Origin: Rhodobiaceae bacterium
GTDB lineage: Bacteria > Pseudomonadota > Alphaproteobacteria > RS24
Direction: 5' to 3'
DNA length: 46,467 bases
Assembly (NCBI GenBank): GCA_002721725.1
Contig: PBLK01000007.1
Location: 101,949 to 148,415, forward strand
The notes beneath the pieces were generated by a model. It was not told the origin of the DNA and ran no database searches. It was given only the letters and a program-made list of their open reading frames with translations. The position numbers and the translations under genes are program-made. Position 1 is the first letter of the stretch. Each line of letters opens with the position of its first letter. Below, piece after piece: positions 1 to 8,969 of this stretch.

Positions 1-56
1 TCGGCCGCTTGCAACAGGTCATCACCCAATGGTTTGTGGGCATCAGCATTTTTCAT
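1..56 (-). CDS. 5' end of an unidentified minus-strand gene (partial)
   Basis: An ATG at 56 reading leftwards opens a frame of 18 codons that runs off the window edge; the visible protein begins MKNADAHKPLGDDLLQAA. A GGGAAG motif lies a few bases upstream, in good position for a ribosome binding site. It is divergent from the ppx-like gene at 201. Too little is visible to assign a family, and it could be a chance open frame. Confidence 0.45.
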   Translation of the reverse strand, partial: MKNADAHKPLGDDLLQAA

Positions 57-125
57 TTTGGCTTCCCTCAGAATTTCGGGGATTAAACCAAATTAACGAA
101 TAGAAATCATATGTTTTTTTAATGT

Positions 126-153
126 TTGCGCTTTTCCGCTTCATTGCTATGTT
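126..153 (+). promoter_or_regulatory. Candidate promoter of the ppx-like/rlmE unit
   Basis: TTGCGC at 126-131 and TATGTT at 148-153 are separated by 16 bases and lie about 50 bases before the ATG at 201. The rest of the divergent gap (57-200) is AT-rich and has no other clear element. This is a consensus-match guess with two mismatches in each box. Confidence 0.33.
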
Positions 154-200
154 TTTGATACCAGCGCGCCCGCTCCAACACTTATCGGCTGGGGAAATTT

Positions 201-1310
201 ATGTCTGAAAAGTCTCGTTCTGAAAATATTAAAACGATATCTGGCGGCAACAAGCAGAAGGGCAATCGCCAATATCCCCCAAGACATCGGGGTGGAAAAA
301 AACAGGGCCGTTTCTACGCGGCGATCGATTTAGGCACCAATAATTGTCGTTTGCTGATTGTCGAGCATGATGGCAATGGTGGTTTTTTGGTTCGCGACAG
401 TTTTTCCCGTATTGTGCGTTTGGGCGAAGGGTTGGACCGGGCTGGGCGCTTATCCGATAGTGCGATGGAGCGCACCATTGCGGCTCTGCGAATATGTGCC
501 TCGAAAATTCGCTGGGCCTCTGTCGGACGCATACGATGCGTGGCCACAGAGGCTTGCCGCGATGCTGAAAATGGCGGCGAATTTATAGAACGCGTGAGAA
601 AAGAAACTGGCCTCAGTTTGGAAATTATTGATGGTAAAGCCGAGGCCGAATTGGCGGCAATCGGTTGCGGCTCTCTATTTAATGCAGAAGCTGAAGACAT
701 TATTCTATTTGACATTGGTGGCGGTTCTACCGAGGTGAGCCGCTCAACCCGGCAAGAGAACGGCTTTTTCAAATTGACCGATAGCGCCAGCTTGCCCCTT
801 GGTGTGGTGCGCTTGGCCGAGCGACATGCGGGCAAAGGCCCCTATGAGCATGGCTATGAGGGCATGTTGGCGGAATCTGAAAATCGATTGGAAGATTTTA
901 TGGACCGCCAAGGCGATATTACCGATATGAGCAAAGTGCAGATTATCGGCACATCAGGCACGGTCACTACATTGGCCGCCGTTCAGCTTGGTCTCGCAAA
1001 ATATGACCGCAATGTTGTAGACGGATGCACCATCTCTTCGCGTGATATTACCCGTGTGATTGGTGATTTACGTCGCTTGAATCGCGATGAATTGGCTGAA
1101 AACCCCTGCATCGGCAAACAGCGCGCCGATTTGGTTTTAGCCGGTTGTGCGGTTTTGGAGGCGATTTACAATCGCTGGCCGGTTGACGAATTTTCGGTTG
1201 CTGATAGGGGGCTGCGCGAGGGCCTGTTGATGCGGATGATAAATAAAGATCTCCGTCGCCGCCATCGCGGACGCAGACGGCGCGGTCGGGGCAAAGCATA
1301 TGGTCAATAA
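201..1310 (+). CDS. Ppx/GppA-family phosphatase, short form with basic tails
   Basis: A 369-residue member of the exopolyphosphatase/guanosine pentaphosphate phosphohydrolase family (ASKHA fold). The first phosphate-binding loop is AIDLGTNNCRLLIV at residues 41-54; the second, DIGGGSTE, is at 171-178. VATEACRDAENG near 114-125 and DGKAEAE near 144-150 fill the usual catalytic-cleft positions. It lacks the C-terminal HD-like domain of long Ppx enzymes. Both ends are strongly basic: residues 1-37 are rich in K, R, G and Q, and the C-terminus is an Arg-rich run, unlike the second Ppx protein at 43266. The reading frame overlaps rlmE by 11 bases. Whether it cleaves polyphosphate, (p)ppGpp or both cannot be told from sequence. 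The ATG at 201 is followed by about 37 non-conserved residues, so a later start is possible. Confidence 0.88.
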   Translation: MSEKSRSENIKTISGGNKQKGNRQYPPRHRGGKKQGRFYAAIDLGTNNCRLLIVEHDGNGGFLVRDSFSRIVRLGEGLDRAGRLSDSAMERTIAALRICASKIRWASVGRIRCVATEACRDAENGGEFIERVRKETGLSLEIIDGKAEAELAAIGCGSLFNAEAEDIILFDIGGGSTEVSRSTRQENGFFKLTDSASLPLGVVRLAERHAGKGPYEHGYEGMLAESENRLEDFMDRQGDITDMSKVQIIGTSGTVTTLAAVQLGLAKYDRNVVDGCTISSRDITRVIGDLRRLNRDELAENPCIGKQRADLVLAGCAVLEAIYNRWPVDEFSVADRGLREGLLMRMINKDLRRRHRGRRRRGRGKAYGQ

Positions 1311-2007
1311 ATCAAGCAAAAGCAGGACGGGGGACGGTCAACGTCGCGGCGACCGAATGCGCGAGCGCGTAAAGACGGCGCGAGGGCGCAAATTATCGTC
1401 AACGCGTTGGCTTGAGCGCCAATTGAATGACCCATATGTGGCGGCTGCAAAAAAAGACGGTTATCGATCTCGCGCGGCTTATAAAATCATTGAGATGGAC
1501 GACCGCTTCACATTTTTTAAACCGGGTGGTTGTGCCATTGATTTGGGCAGCGCCCCGGGAGGCTGGGCGCAGGTCGCTGCCGGGCGATTGGGCACGAAAA
1601 AAGATAACGGATTTGTCGCCGCCATCGATGTTCAAGATATGGAGCCGATTGCCGGTGTGTCTTTTTTGAAATTAGATTTTCTTGACGATAATGCGCCGCG
1701 ACTTGTTCATGAGCTGGCCGGTCGGCGCGCCGATATTGTCATGTCAGATATGGCGGCACCGGTGACCGGCCATCGCCAAACCGACCATTTACGCACAATG
1801 GCACTGGCCGAAGCGGCAGCGTGGTTTGCCTTTGAAGCGTTAAAACCGGGCGGGGCTTTTTGCGCCAAAGTGTTTCAAGGCGGCACATCGGGGGCGCTTT
1901 TGAATGATTTGAAAAGCCGTTTCGGTAATGTCATGCATATGAAGCCGAAATCAAGCCGCAAGGAATCAGTCGAGCTTTATGTTATTGCGCGTGATTTTAA
2001 GGGCTGA
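1300..2007 (+). CDS. rlmE: 23S rRNA (uridine-2'-O-)-methyltransferase RlmE (FtsJ/RrmJ)
   Basis: 235 residues; methylates the 2'-O of U2552 in the 23S A loop using S-adenosylmethionine, a late 50S assembly step. The SAM loop DLGSAPGGW is at 81-89. The K-D-K-E catalytic tetrad is readable as K62 (in RAAYKI), D150 (in MSDMAAP), K190 (in CAKVFQG) and E225 (in SVELYV). The first ~30 residues are a basic, RNA-binding-like extension, somewhat longer than in E. coli (209 residues). The start overlaps the end of the upstream ppx-like gene, so the two are probably translationally coupled, as often seen in alphaproteobacteria. Confidence 0.95.
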   Translation: MVNKSSKSRTGDGQRRGDRMRERVKTARGRKLSSTRWLERQLNDPYVAAAKKDGYRSRAAYKIIEMDDRFTFFKPGGCAIDLGSAPGGWAQVAAGRLGTKKDNGFVAAIDVQDMEPIAGVSFLKLDFLDDNAPRLVHELAGRRADIVMSDMAAPVTGHRQTDHLRTMALAEAAAWFAFEALKPGGAFCAKVFQGGTSGALLNDLKSRFGNVMHMKPKSSRKESVELYVIARDFKG

Positions 2008-2052
2008 AGACTGCGACAAAAGCGACAGAATTCCAAGCCGTGCAGATAATCT

Positions 2053-2082
2053 TTGCCAAACCTGCCCCAATGGTGATACAGG
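2053..2082 (+). promoter_or_regulatory. Candidate guaB promoter
   Basis: TTGCCA at 2053-2058 and TACAGG at 2077-2082, 18 bases apart, sit in the 114-base gap between rlmE and guaB. The -35 box is good and identical to those proposed for panB, ndk and rpsF in this window; the -10 match is poor. No terminator was seen in the gap. Confidence 0.3.
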
Positions 2083-2118
2083 AAATCGTCAAATGCACCT
2101 CCCAGCTAGAGGATTTGA

Positions 2119-3584
<1,466 letters not shown>

Positions 3585-3585
<1 letters not shown>

Positions 3586-4838
3586 TGCGTCCCGCCGCTC
3601 GTCTTCAAACCATTGCCGAATTATTGCCTTTGGCTTTAACTGAACGCCAACCGGCTGACCGGCTGGTGCAGCAATGGGGGCGGCAAAATCGCTATGCCGG
3701 TTCAAAAGACCGGCGCGATATTTCCGATCGACTGTTCGCCATTTTACGCCATTACGGCAATCTGACGGCGCGGCTCGGGGGTAATACGCCGCTTTTGGTC
3801 AGCATGTTGGCGACGCATTTATTGACCGATGTGCCGCTAGATGAGGTGATGGCGCTGGCCGATGGCAGCCAATATGCGCCCAAGCCGATTTCAGAGGCTG
3901 ACGCGAAAACCTTGACCCATGCCGCCGCCACGCCGCCGTCGCAGCGCGCCGACAAACTATCTGTCCCCGCTTGGCTGTTTGACGATATTGAGGCGCAGAT
4001 GGGCGATGAAACCGAGGCAGTGCTGGCCGCCATGCAAGACCGCGCACCGCTTGATGTGCGGGTCAATTTGTTGAGATCTGACCGTATAACAGCGCAAGCG
4101 GCGTTGCTTGAAGACAATATTGAAACCGCCCCGCATCCGAAAGTTAAAACGGCGTTGCGGGTGTCGGGTACGGCGCAAATCACCATGAGCCGCGCTTATA
4201 AAGACGGGCTTGTTGAAGTCCAGGATGCGGGGGCGCAAGCGGTGGCGCAAATATGCGCTGCGCGGCCTTTTGAAACGGTGATGGATTTTTGTGCCGGTGC
4301 CGGTGGCAAGGCGCTGGCAATGGCGGCGCAAATGCAAAATAAGGGTCGCCTATTGGTGCATGATGCGATTGCAAGCCGCATGAGGCACTTGCCGGAGCGC
4401 GCTATGCGCGCCGGTGTCGAGATTATCGAGACGGTTGCGCCGCATGATTTGCGTGAGCTTGAAGGGCAATGCGATTTGGTGGTGACTGATGTGCCGTGCA
4501 GTGGCACTGGACGTTGGCGGCGTGCACCTGAAACCAAATGGCGACTCAATGCGGAGGGGTTAGCAAATTTATGCGAATTGCAAGCACGGATTTTACGCCA
4601 AGCGGCTCCTCTATTACGTCCCGCAGGGCGGCTCGCTTATATCACCTGTTCGCTGCTAAGTTCTGAAAACAATCGCCAGATAGATAAATTTCTTGAAGAA
4701 AATCAGGGCTTTGAGATTTTGCCAAGCGATGGGCCGAGCGGGCATCATGCGCGTCATATGTTGCATCCGCGTAATTGGGACACGGACGGGTTGTATTTGG
4801 TGCTGCTGCAGCGGCGCGCTGGCGGTGACGGGGCTTGA
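3585..4838 (+). CDS. RsmB/NOP-family rRNA (cytosine-5-)-methyltransferase
   Basis: 417 residues. A class I SAM-dependent RNA m5C methyltransferase of the Sun/Fmu/NOL1 group. Motif I DFCAGAGGKALAMA starts at 234, motif IV DVPCSGTGRWRRAPETKW covers 302-319, and motif VI YITCS covers 352-356; Cys355 is the expected nucleophile and Cys305 the residue that helps release product. The N-terminal ~125 residues are helical and replace the clear NusB-like domain of E. coli RsmB. The GTG start overlaps the guaB stop (TAGTG). The 16S C967 target is likely but cannot be confirmed, since alphaproteobacteria have several paralogues. Confidence 0.88.
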
Positions 4839-4868
4839 TTTTAGCGCTTAAAGTTGCGAGACAGATGC

Positions 4869-5333
4869 ATGTTAAATTCTTTTCGTTTCGGGTTTTTGGG
4901 CTTGGTGTTCGCCGCTTCTCTGGTAAGTCCGGCCCAGGCCATTTCCGATAAGTATCGTGACCTGTCGGCGCGCTTGGTTGCCGACGCTGAGCAAGAGCTG
5001 TTGCTGCAAAAAGCCGAAGCGGCAGATAGCTTGTTGAACCTCGCCTTGACGGCAGATCCCGGCAACGCGCGAGCTTTTTTGCTCAAAGGTAAAGCGCAAA
5101 CCGAGCTTGGCAATAAAGATGAGGGGCTGCGTCTGGTTTCAGTCGGTTTGGAAATTGAGCCGGGCGACACGGAAGGACTGCGCTTAAAGGGCGAATATGC
5201 CGCCGGTCTCGGCCAGATCGAAGAGGCGGAAACAGCACTCAGCCGATTGCGCACAATGTGCGATGCCCCTTGCGCGGCGGCTGACGAATTGTCGCAATTG
5301 ATAGACAAAGTGCGCGACACGCAAAAGGACTGA
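4869..5333 (+). CDS. Exported TPR-like repeat protein
   Basis: 154 residues from the ATG at 4869. Residues 1-24 form a signal peptide (hydrophobic core [12 protein letters not shown], cleavage expected after AQA). The rest is helical with tetratricopeptide-like repeats (A[20 protein letters not shown]; G-L[14 protein letters not shown]), suggesting a periplasmic scaffold. I chose the ATG over an in-frame TTG at 4854 because it places the signal peptide at the very N-terminus. The gene ends 4 bases before guaA. The partner is unknown; its position between two GMP-synthesis genes need not mean a role in purine metabolism. Confidence 0.75.
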   Translation: MLNSFRFGFLGLVFAASLVSPAQAISDKYRDLSARLVADAEQELLLQKAEAADSLLNLALTADPGNARAFLLKGKAQTELGNKDEGLRLVSVGLEIEPGDTEGLRLKGEYAAGLGQIEEAETALSRLRTMCDAPCAAADELSQLIDKVRDTQKD

Positions 5334-5337
5334 CCCT

Positions 5338-6876
5338 ATGGATCGCATATTGATCGTCGATTTCGGCTCGCAAGTGACGCAGCTGATTGCGCGACGGGTG
5401 CGTGAAAGCGGCGTTTACTGCGAGATTGTGCCATTTAATAGTGCCGAAAAAGCGTTTGAGGATATGCAGCCGAAAGCGGTGATTTTATCGGGCGGCCCGA
5501 ATTCTGTGGCCGATATTGATACGCCTCGCGCGCCGGATATTATTCTCGCCTCCGGCCTGCCGATTCTCGGTATTTGCTATGGCCAGCAAACCCTATGCGC
5601 GCAGCTTGGCGGCTCGGTTGAACAATCGGATGAGCGCGAATTCGGTCGCGCCATGCTCGATGTGACGGGCGCGTCACCACTTTTCGATGGCATTGATGGC
5701 GATGAAATTCAGGTCTGGATGAGCCACGGCGACCGCGTCAATAATCTGCCCGACGGCTTTAGTGTTGTCGGAACATCAGAAAATGCTCCCTTTGCGGCGA
5801 TTGCTGATGAGGTTCGCAAAATTTACGGCGTGCAGTTTCACCCTGAAGTGGTGCATACGCCCGATGGCGCGAAAATGCTCGAAAACTTCACACATGTCAT
5901 TGCCGGGTGCAAAGGCGATTGGAGCATGGCGGCGTTTCGCGATAAGGCGATTGCCGATATTCGCGCACAAGTCGGCGACGGGCGCGTGATTTGCGGCCTG
6001 TCCGGCGGCGTTGATAGTTCAGTCGTAGCGGTGCTGTTGCATGAAGCGATTGGTGAGCAACTGACCTGCGTTTATGTCGACACAGGCATGATGCGGGCCG
6101 GCGAAAGCGAACAAGTGGTCGGGCTGTTCCGCGACCATTTCAATATCAAGCTGGTGCATAAAGATGCCTCTGAGCTGTTTCTTGGCAAGCTGGACAGTGT
6201 CAGCGACCCAGAGCAGAAGCGCAAAATCATTGGTAGTACGTTCATTGACGTTTTTGAAGAAGAGGCCAATGCAATTGGCGGGGCGGATTTTCTGGCGCAA
6301 GGCACGCTGTATCCTGATGTGATTGAGAGCGTTTCTTTCACCGGCGGCCCCAGTGTTACCATTAAAAGCCATCACAATGTCGGTGGCCTGCCCGAGCGTA
6401 TGAATATGCAGCTGGTTGAGCCAGTGCGAGAATTGTTCAAAGACGAAGTGCGCGCGCTGGGCCAAGAGCTTGGTCTGCCTGAAGCCTTCGTCGGGCGGCA
6501 TCCGTTCCCAGGGCCGGGGCTGGCAATTCGTATTCCGGGCGAAATTACCAGCGAGAAGCTCGAGATTCTGCGCAAAGCTGACACCGTCTATCTCGATGAA
6601 ATTCGCAATCACGGGCTGTATGATGAGATTTGGCAGGCTTTTGCAGTGCTGTTGCCCGTGCGCACGGTCGGCGTGATGGGCGACAGCCGCACTTATGATT
6701 ATGTCTGTGGGCTTCGTGCCGTCACCTCAACCGATGGCATGACCGCTGATTATTTTCCGTTCAGCCATGAGTTTTTGGGCCGTGTTTCCACTCGTATCAT
6801 CAACGAAGTACGCGGGATTAATCGCGTGGTTTATGATATAACTTCAAAACCGCCAGGCACGATTGAGTGGGAATAA
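5338..6876 (+). CDS. guaA: GMP synthase (glutamine-hydrolysing)
   Basis: 512 residues, full length. Converts XMP, ATP and glutamine to GMP. The N-terminal class I glutamine amidotransferase domain (1-~190) carries Cys80 (LGICYGQQ), His168 and Glu170 (GVQFHPE). The ATP-pyrophosphatase domain has the PP-loop SGGVDSS at 222-228, and the C-terminal dimerisation domain ends in the conserved GTIEWE. The last codons are copied imperfectly at 7611-7631 downstream of an AT-rich insert (see findings); the protein itself is intact. Confidence 0.97.
   Translation: MDRILIVDFGSQVTQLIARRVRESGVYCEIVPFNSAEKAFEDMQPKAVILSGGPNSVADIDTPRAPDIILASGLPILGICYGQQTLCAQLGGSVEQSDEREFGRAMLDVTGASPLFDGIDGDEIQVWMSHGDRVNNLPDGFSVVGTSENAPFAAIADEVRKIYGVQFHPEVVHTPDGAKMLENFTHVIAGCKGDWSMAAFRDKAIADIRAQVGDGRVICGLSGGVDSSVVAVLLHEAIGEQLTCVYVDTGMMRAGESEQVVGLFRDHFNIKLVHKDASELFLGKLDSVSDPEQKRKIIGSTFIDVFEEEANAIGGADFLAQGTLYPDVIESVSFTGGPSVTIKSHHNVGGLPERMNMQLVEPVRELFKDEVRALGQELGLPEAFVGRHPFPGPGLAIRIPGEITSEKLEILRKADTVYLDEIRNHGLYDEIWQAFAVLLPVRTVGVMGDSRTYDYVCGLRAVTSTDGMTADYFPFSHEFLGRVSTRIINEVRGINRVVYDITSKPPGTIEWE
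6856..6876 (+). repeat. Direct repeat, copy 1 (guaA 3' end; candidate att core)
   Basis: The last 21 bases of guaA match 7611-7631 at 18 of 21 positions, with an identical 13-base core ATTGAGTGGGAAT (6862-6874). The three differences are two third-codon-position changes and TAA versus TGA. The guaA 3' end is a known integration target for tyrosine-recombinase islands. Confidence 0.7.
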
Positions 6877-6877
6877 A

Positions 6878-7486
6878 GTGAATAAAAACAATAACTTAGT
6901 AAAATGGCTTCTTTTTGTTCTAGCAATAAGTATTACGCTTATAGCTTGGTTGTTTTTAGTTGATAACAGTGAAGACAAAACCTTGCTTTGGGCAAGATAT
7001 ACAGCTCGAATATCTTTTTTCTTTTTCACAGTTAGTTTTCTTGCGAGTTCGATACATTATTTTTTATCTAATTCTCTAACAAATTTTATAAGAAATAATC
7101 GTAGACATATCGGATTGTCCTTTGCTTTAGCTCACACAATACATCTAGTCGCTTTGACAAGTTTTTTTGTTACTACTAATCAAAACCCCGATATTGATAC
7201 TGTTTTAGGTGGTGGTTTAGCTTATTTAGCAATGTATATCATGGCGTTTACATCAAATGATAATGCGGTAAGAAAAATTGGATTTAAAAGATGGAAATTA
7301 ATTCATAAGCTAGGCGCTAACTACATAGCTTTTATATTTGCTTTCACCTATCTAGGTAGATTAACAAAGGAAGAATTTAGTAGTGTCGAATTTAATTTGT
7401 TATTCAGCATAATCATTGGTGCTTTTTTGTTGAGATTTTTATATTTTTATAGATCAAAAAATTACAAAGACTATTTAGCCAACTAA
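6878..7486 (+). CDS. Ferric reductase-like transmembrane haem protein
   Basis: About 202 residues from the GTG at 6878, one base after the guaA stop; a TTG at 6863 inside guaA is the alternative. Five to six hydrophobic segments (about 10-28, 44-64, 78-98, 110-126, 145-160, 173-190). Histidines H86 and H89 in RRHIGLSFALAHTIHL and H143 in WKLIHKLG resemble the haem ligands of the ferric reductase/MsrQ transmembrane domain. No FAD or NAD(P) domain follows, so it would need a separate electron donor. Composition is strongly AT-rich compared with guaA, a sign of transfer. Family assignment is by motif only; the substrate is unknown. Confidence 0.65.
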   Translation: MNKNNNLVKWLLFVLAISITLIAWLFLVDNSEDKTLLWARYTARISFFFFTVSFLASSIHYFLSNSLTNFIRNNRRHIGLSFALAHTIHLVALTSFFVTTNQNPDIDTVLGGGLAYLAMYIMAFTSNDNAVRKIGFKRWKLIHKLGANYIAFIFAFTYLGRLTKEEFSSVEFNLLFSIIIGAFLLRFLYFYRSKNYKDYLAN

Positions 7487-7496
7487 CTTGGTTAAA

Positions 7497-7631
7497 ATGA
7501 GTCAAAAACAACTAAAAATAAGGAAAATAGGGCAAAATTCTTTAACTAAGTTTCAACTAAGTAAATTTTATCGACCTGAAAGTACTGATATAAAAGGGTT
7601 TTCTAAGAGTGGTACTATTGAGTGGGAATGA
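7497..7631 (+). CDS. 44-codon frame ending in a copy of the GuaA C-terminus
   Basis: ATG at 7497 to TGA at 7629-7631, starting 10 bases after the haem-protein stop. The product is Lys-rich and ends SKSGTIEWE, against [10 protein letters not shown] in GuaA, in the same reading frame. There is no good ribosome binding site. It is more likely the leftover 3' end of a guaA allele joined to element DNA than a working gene. A tiny expressed peptide cannot be excluded. Confidence 0.3.
   Translation: MSQKQLKIRKIGQNSLTKFQLSKFYRPESTDIKGFSKSGTIEWE
7611..7631 (+). repeat. Direct repeat, copy 2 (guaA-end-like; candidate att core)
   Basis: Second copy of the guaA 3' end in the same orientation, 755 bases downstream of copy 1. 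It encodes the same peptide GTIEWE plus stop with synonymous differences. It marks the right edge of the AT-rich segment; base composition begins to return to the chromosomal norm after it. Confidence 0.65.
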
Positions 7632-7670
7632 GATATCATATTTTTAAAATTTTCATCTAGTGGCATCGAG

Positions 7671-8102
7671 TTGGCTTTGATTAAAAGCTTTTTTCAAGTT
7701 TTTGCCAGCTCAACATTAGTTGGCTTTAAAAATACCTTTAATATCTCAGGCAAATCGAGAAGAAGCGAGTTTTGGTTCTTCTTTCTTTTTTTCTTCATAG
7801 CCTATCTTTGTGTGTGGATTTTGGACGAGTTATTTTTTGATGCCACCGTCGATCTTACTGACTTGCCCATGGGGAATTTTTTGCCACTTGGGTTCTTTGA
7901 CCCTAAAGTGGGACCAATGGTTTTGCTGTTTAGACCGTTAATGGCCATTCCCGCAATGACTGCAACTATTCGAAGGCTGCATGATGTTGGAAAAAGCGGG
8001 TGGCGGTGTCTCTTATGGATTTTCCCACTGCCCGTATTGGGGTGGTTTTGGTTGGTGCCTTTGCTATTGCGACCGACCAAAGAACCGCAGCTGGCTATCT
8101 AA
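7671..8102 (+). CDS. DUF805 family inner-membrane protein
   Basis: 143 residues with three to four hydrophobic segments (about 35-52, 83-99, 112-132). Two hallmarks of DUF805 are present: GKSRRSEFW at 27-35 and RRLHDVGKSGW at 101-111. The function of the family is unknown. The start is uncertain: TTG at 7671 and TTG at 7677 are both possible and neither has a strong ribosome binding site. Codon use is AT-leaning relative to the core genes, so it may belong with the accessory segment that begins after guaA. Confidence 0.75.
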   Translation: MALIKSFFQVFASSTLVGFKNTFNISGKSRRSEFWFFFLFFFIAYLCVWILDELFFDATVDLTDLPMGNFLPLGFFDPKVGPMVLLFRPLMAIPAMTATIRRLHDVGKSGWRCLLWIFPLPVLGWFWLVPLLLRPTKEPQLAI

Positions 8103-8166
8103 TTTTCTTCTAATTCCGAGAGTGTTCTTAATAGAGTCTATAATTGGTTTTTAATGGGAGGTATAA

Positions 8167-8517
8167 GTGGCATTTTTTCTAACTAAGATTTTCGTCTCTG
8201 CACTTGTCATTGCAATTGTGACTGAAGTAGCTAAATTATCTGACAAATGGGGCGGATTAATTGCCGCCTTGCCAACCACGACCTTTCTTATCCTGCTATG
8301 GATGTATTTCGAAGGCGCTGGCGATTATAAGATTGCGCGTCATGTTGGATTCACCATTTACTTCGTCTTACCAACTTTGCCATTTTTTTTCGCGCTGCCG
8401 TTTATCATCAGTAAACTTGGGTTTTGGCCTGCCTTTTTTGTCGGCATTTTGCTGACCGCGCTTTTAGTCTATCTATTTAATCTACTTTACGAGCGTTTCG
8501 GTGTGAATATATTCTAA
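8167..8517 (+). CDS. DUF3147 family small membrane protein
   Basis: 116 residues starting at GTG 8167 behind a strong GGGAGG ribosome binding site 5 bases upstream. Four predicted membrane segments (about 5-22, 32-48, 61-82, 88-108). The pattern ALVIAIVTEVAKLSDKWGGL, then LPTTTFLILLWMY and FVLPTLPFFFALPF fits DUF3147, a family of uncharacterised inner-membrane proteins related in shape to GlpM. It stands alone between DUF805 and the SMR transporter, with 64- and 59-base gaps. Confidence 0.7.
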   Translation: MAFFLTKIFVSALVIAIVTEVAKLSDKWGGLIAALPTTTFLILLWMYFEGAGDYKIARHVGFTIYFVLPTLPFFFALPFIISKLGFWPAFFVGILLTALLVYLFNLLYERFGVNIF

Positions 8518-8533
8518 GGCTCGACACGGTCTG

Positions 8534-8549
8534 AACTCTCCAGAGAGTT
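8534..8549. repeat. Short inverted repeat upstream of the SMR gene
   Basis: AACTCT-CCAG-AGAGTT, a perfect 6-base stem with a 4-base loop, 27 bases before the SMR start codon. It could be an operator or a leader hairpin. The loop lacks the ACGR sequence expected of a guanidine-II riboswitch. Confidence 0.35.
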
Positions 8550-8576
8550 TATCAGGGTAGCCCGATTGGAAGTATT

Positions 8577-8909
8577 ATGAACCCTTATGTGTATTTGTTT
8601 GGGGCGATTGTCTTGGAAGTGTGCGGCACCATGATGCTGCCGTTTACCGAAAATTTTACCAAGCCGCTGCCCAGCGTCGTATTGGTGGTACTTTACACTG
8701 CATCATTTTATTTGATGACATTTACGCTCGGACAAATTCCGCTTGGGGTGGTTTATGCCACATGGAGCGGGCTTGGCGTGTTCACGGTCGCTTTGCTGAG
8801 TTACTTTCTGCTCAATCAGAGTTTGAATTGGCAAGCTATGCTCGGTTTAGTGCTGATTGTCATCGGTGTGATATTGGTCAATAGTTTCGCCAAAATGCCA
8901 ACAAATTAG
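8577..8909 (+). CDS. Small multidrug resistance (SMR) family transporter, EmrE-like
   Basis: 110 residues, the family length, with four membrane helices (about 4-22, 33-51, 58-79, 86-104). The essential membrane glutamate is E14 (AIVLEVCGT), exactly as in EmrE, and the YATWSGLG motif near 61-68 matches the EmrE subtype (YAIWSG) rather than the guanidine exporter subtype. Expected role: proton-coupled antiport of lipophilic cations as a dimer in the inner membrane. A single gene is present, implying a dual-topology homodimer. Substrate is not predictable. Confidence 0.88.
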   Translation: MNPYVYLFGAIVLEVCGTMMLPFTENFTKPLPSVVLVVLYTASFYLMTFTLGQIPLGVVYATWSGLGVFTVALLSYFLLNQSLNWQAMLGLVLIVIGVILVNSFAKMPTN

Positions 8910-8969
8910 CCTTTTTTTGCAATCCAATGTGACGATTGCCGCGTACACGATACATTGAATGGAGAATGT

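Larger units (their letters stand above)
6877..7631. mobile_element. Candidate relic of an integrated element at the guaA 3' end
   Basis: The segment between the two guaA-end repeats is visibly far more AT-rich than the flanking genes and uses A/T-ending codons. It holds one membrane-protein gene and a 44-codon frame ending in the second repeat. There is no integrase, transposase or terminal inverted repeat, so if this was an island it has lost its mobility genes. Extent is defined only by the repeats. Confidence 0.4.

Noticed and set aside
83-96. CtrA-like site TTAA-N6-TTAA upstream of the ppx-like gene
   Set aside because: The consensus spacing is 7 bases and the region is AT-rich, so chance half-sites are expected.
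8518-8576. Guanidine-II riboswitch before the SMR gene
   Set aside because: Only one small hairpin is present, its loop is CCAG rather than ACGR, and the protein is of the EmrE subtype, not the guanidine exporter subtype.
8924-8950. Terminator after the SMR gene (T-run with GCAATC/GATTGC)
   Set aside because: The T-run precedes the inverted repeat on the coding strand, so the order is wrong for termination of this gene.
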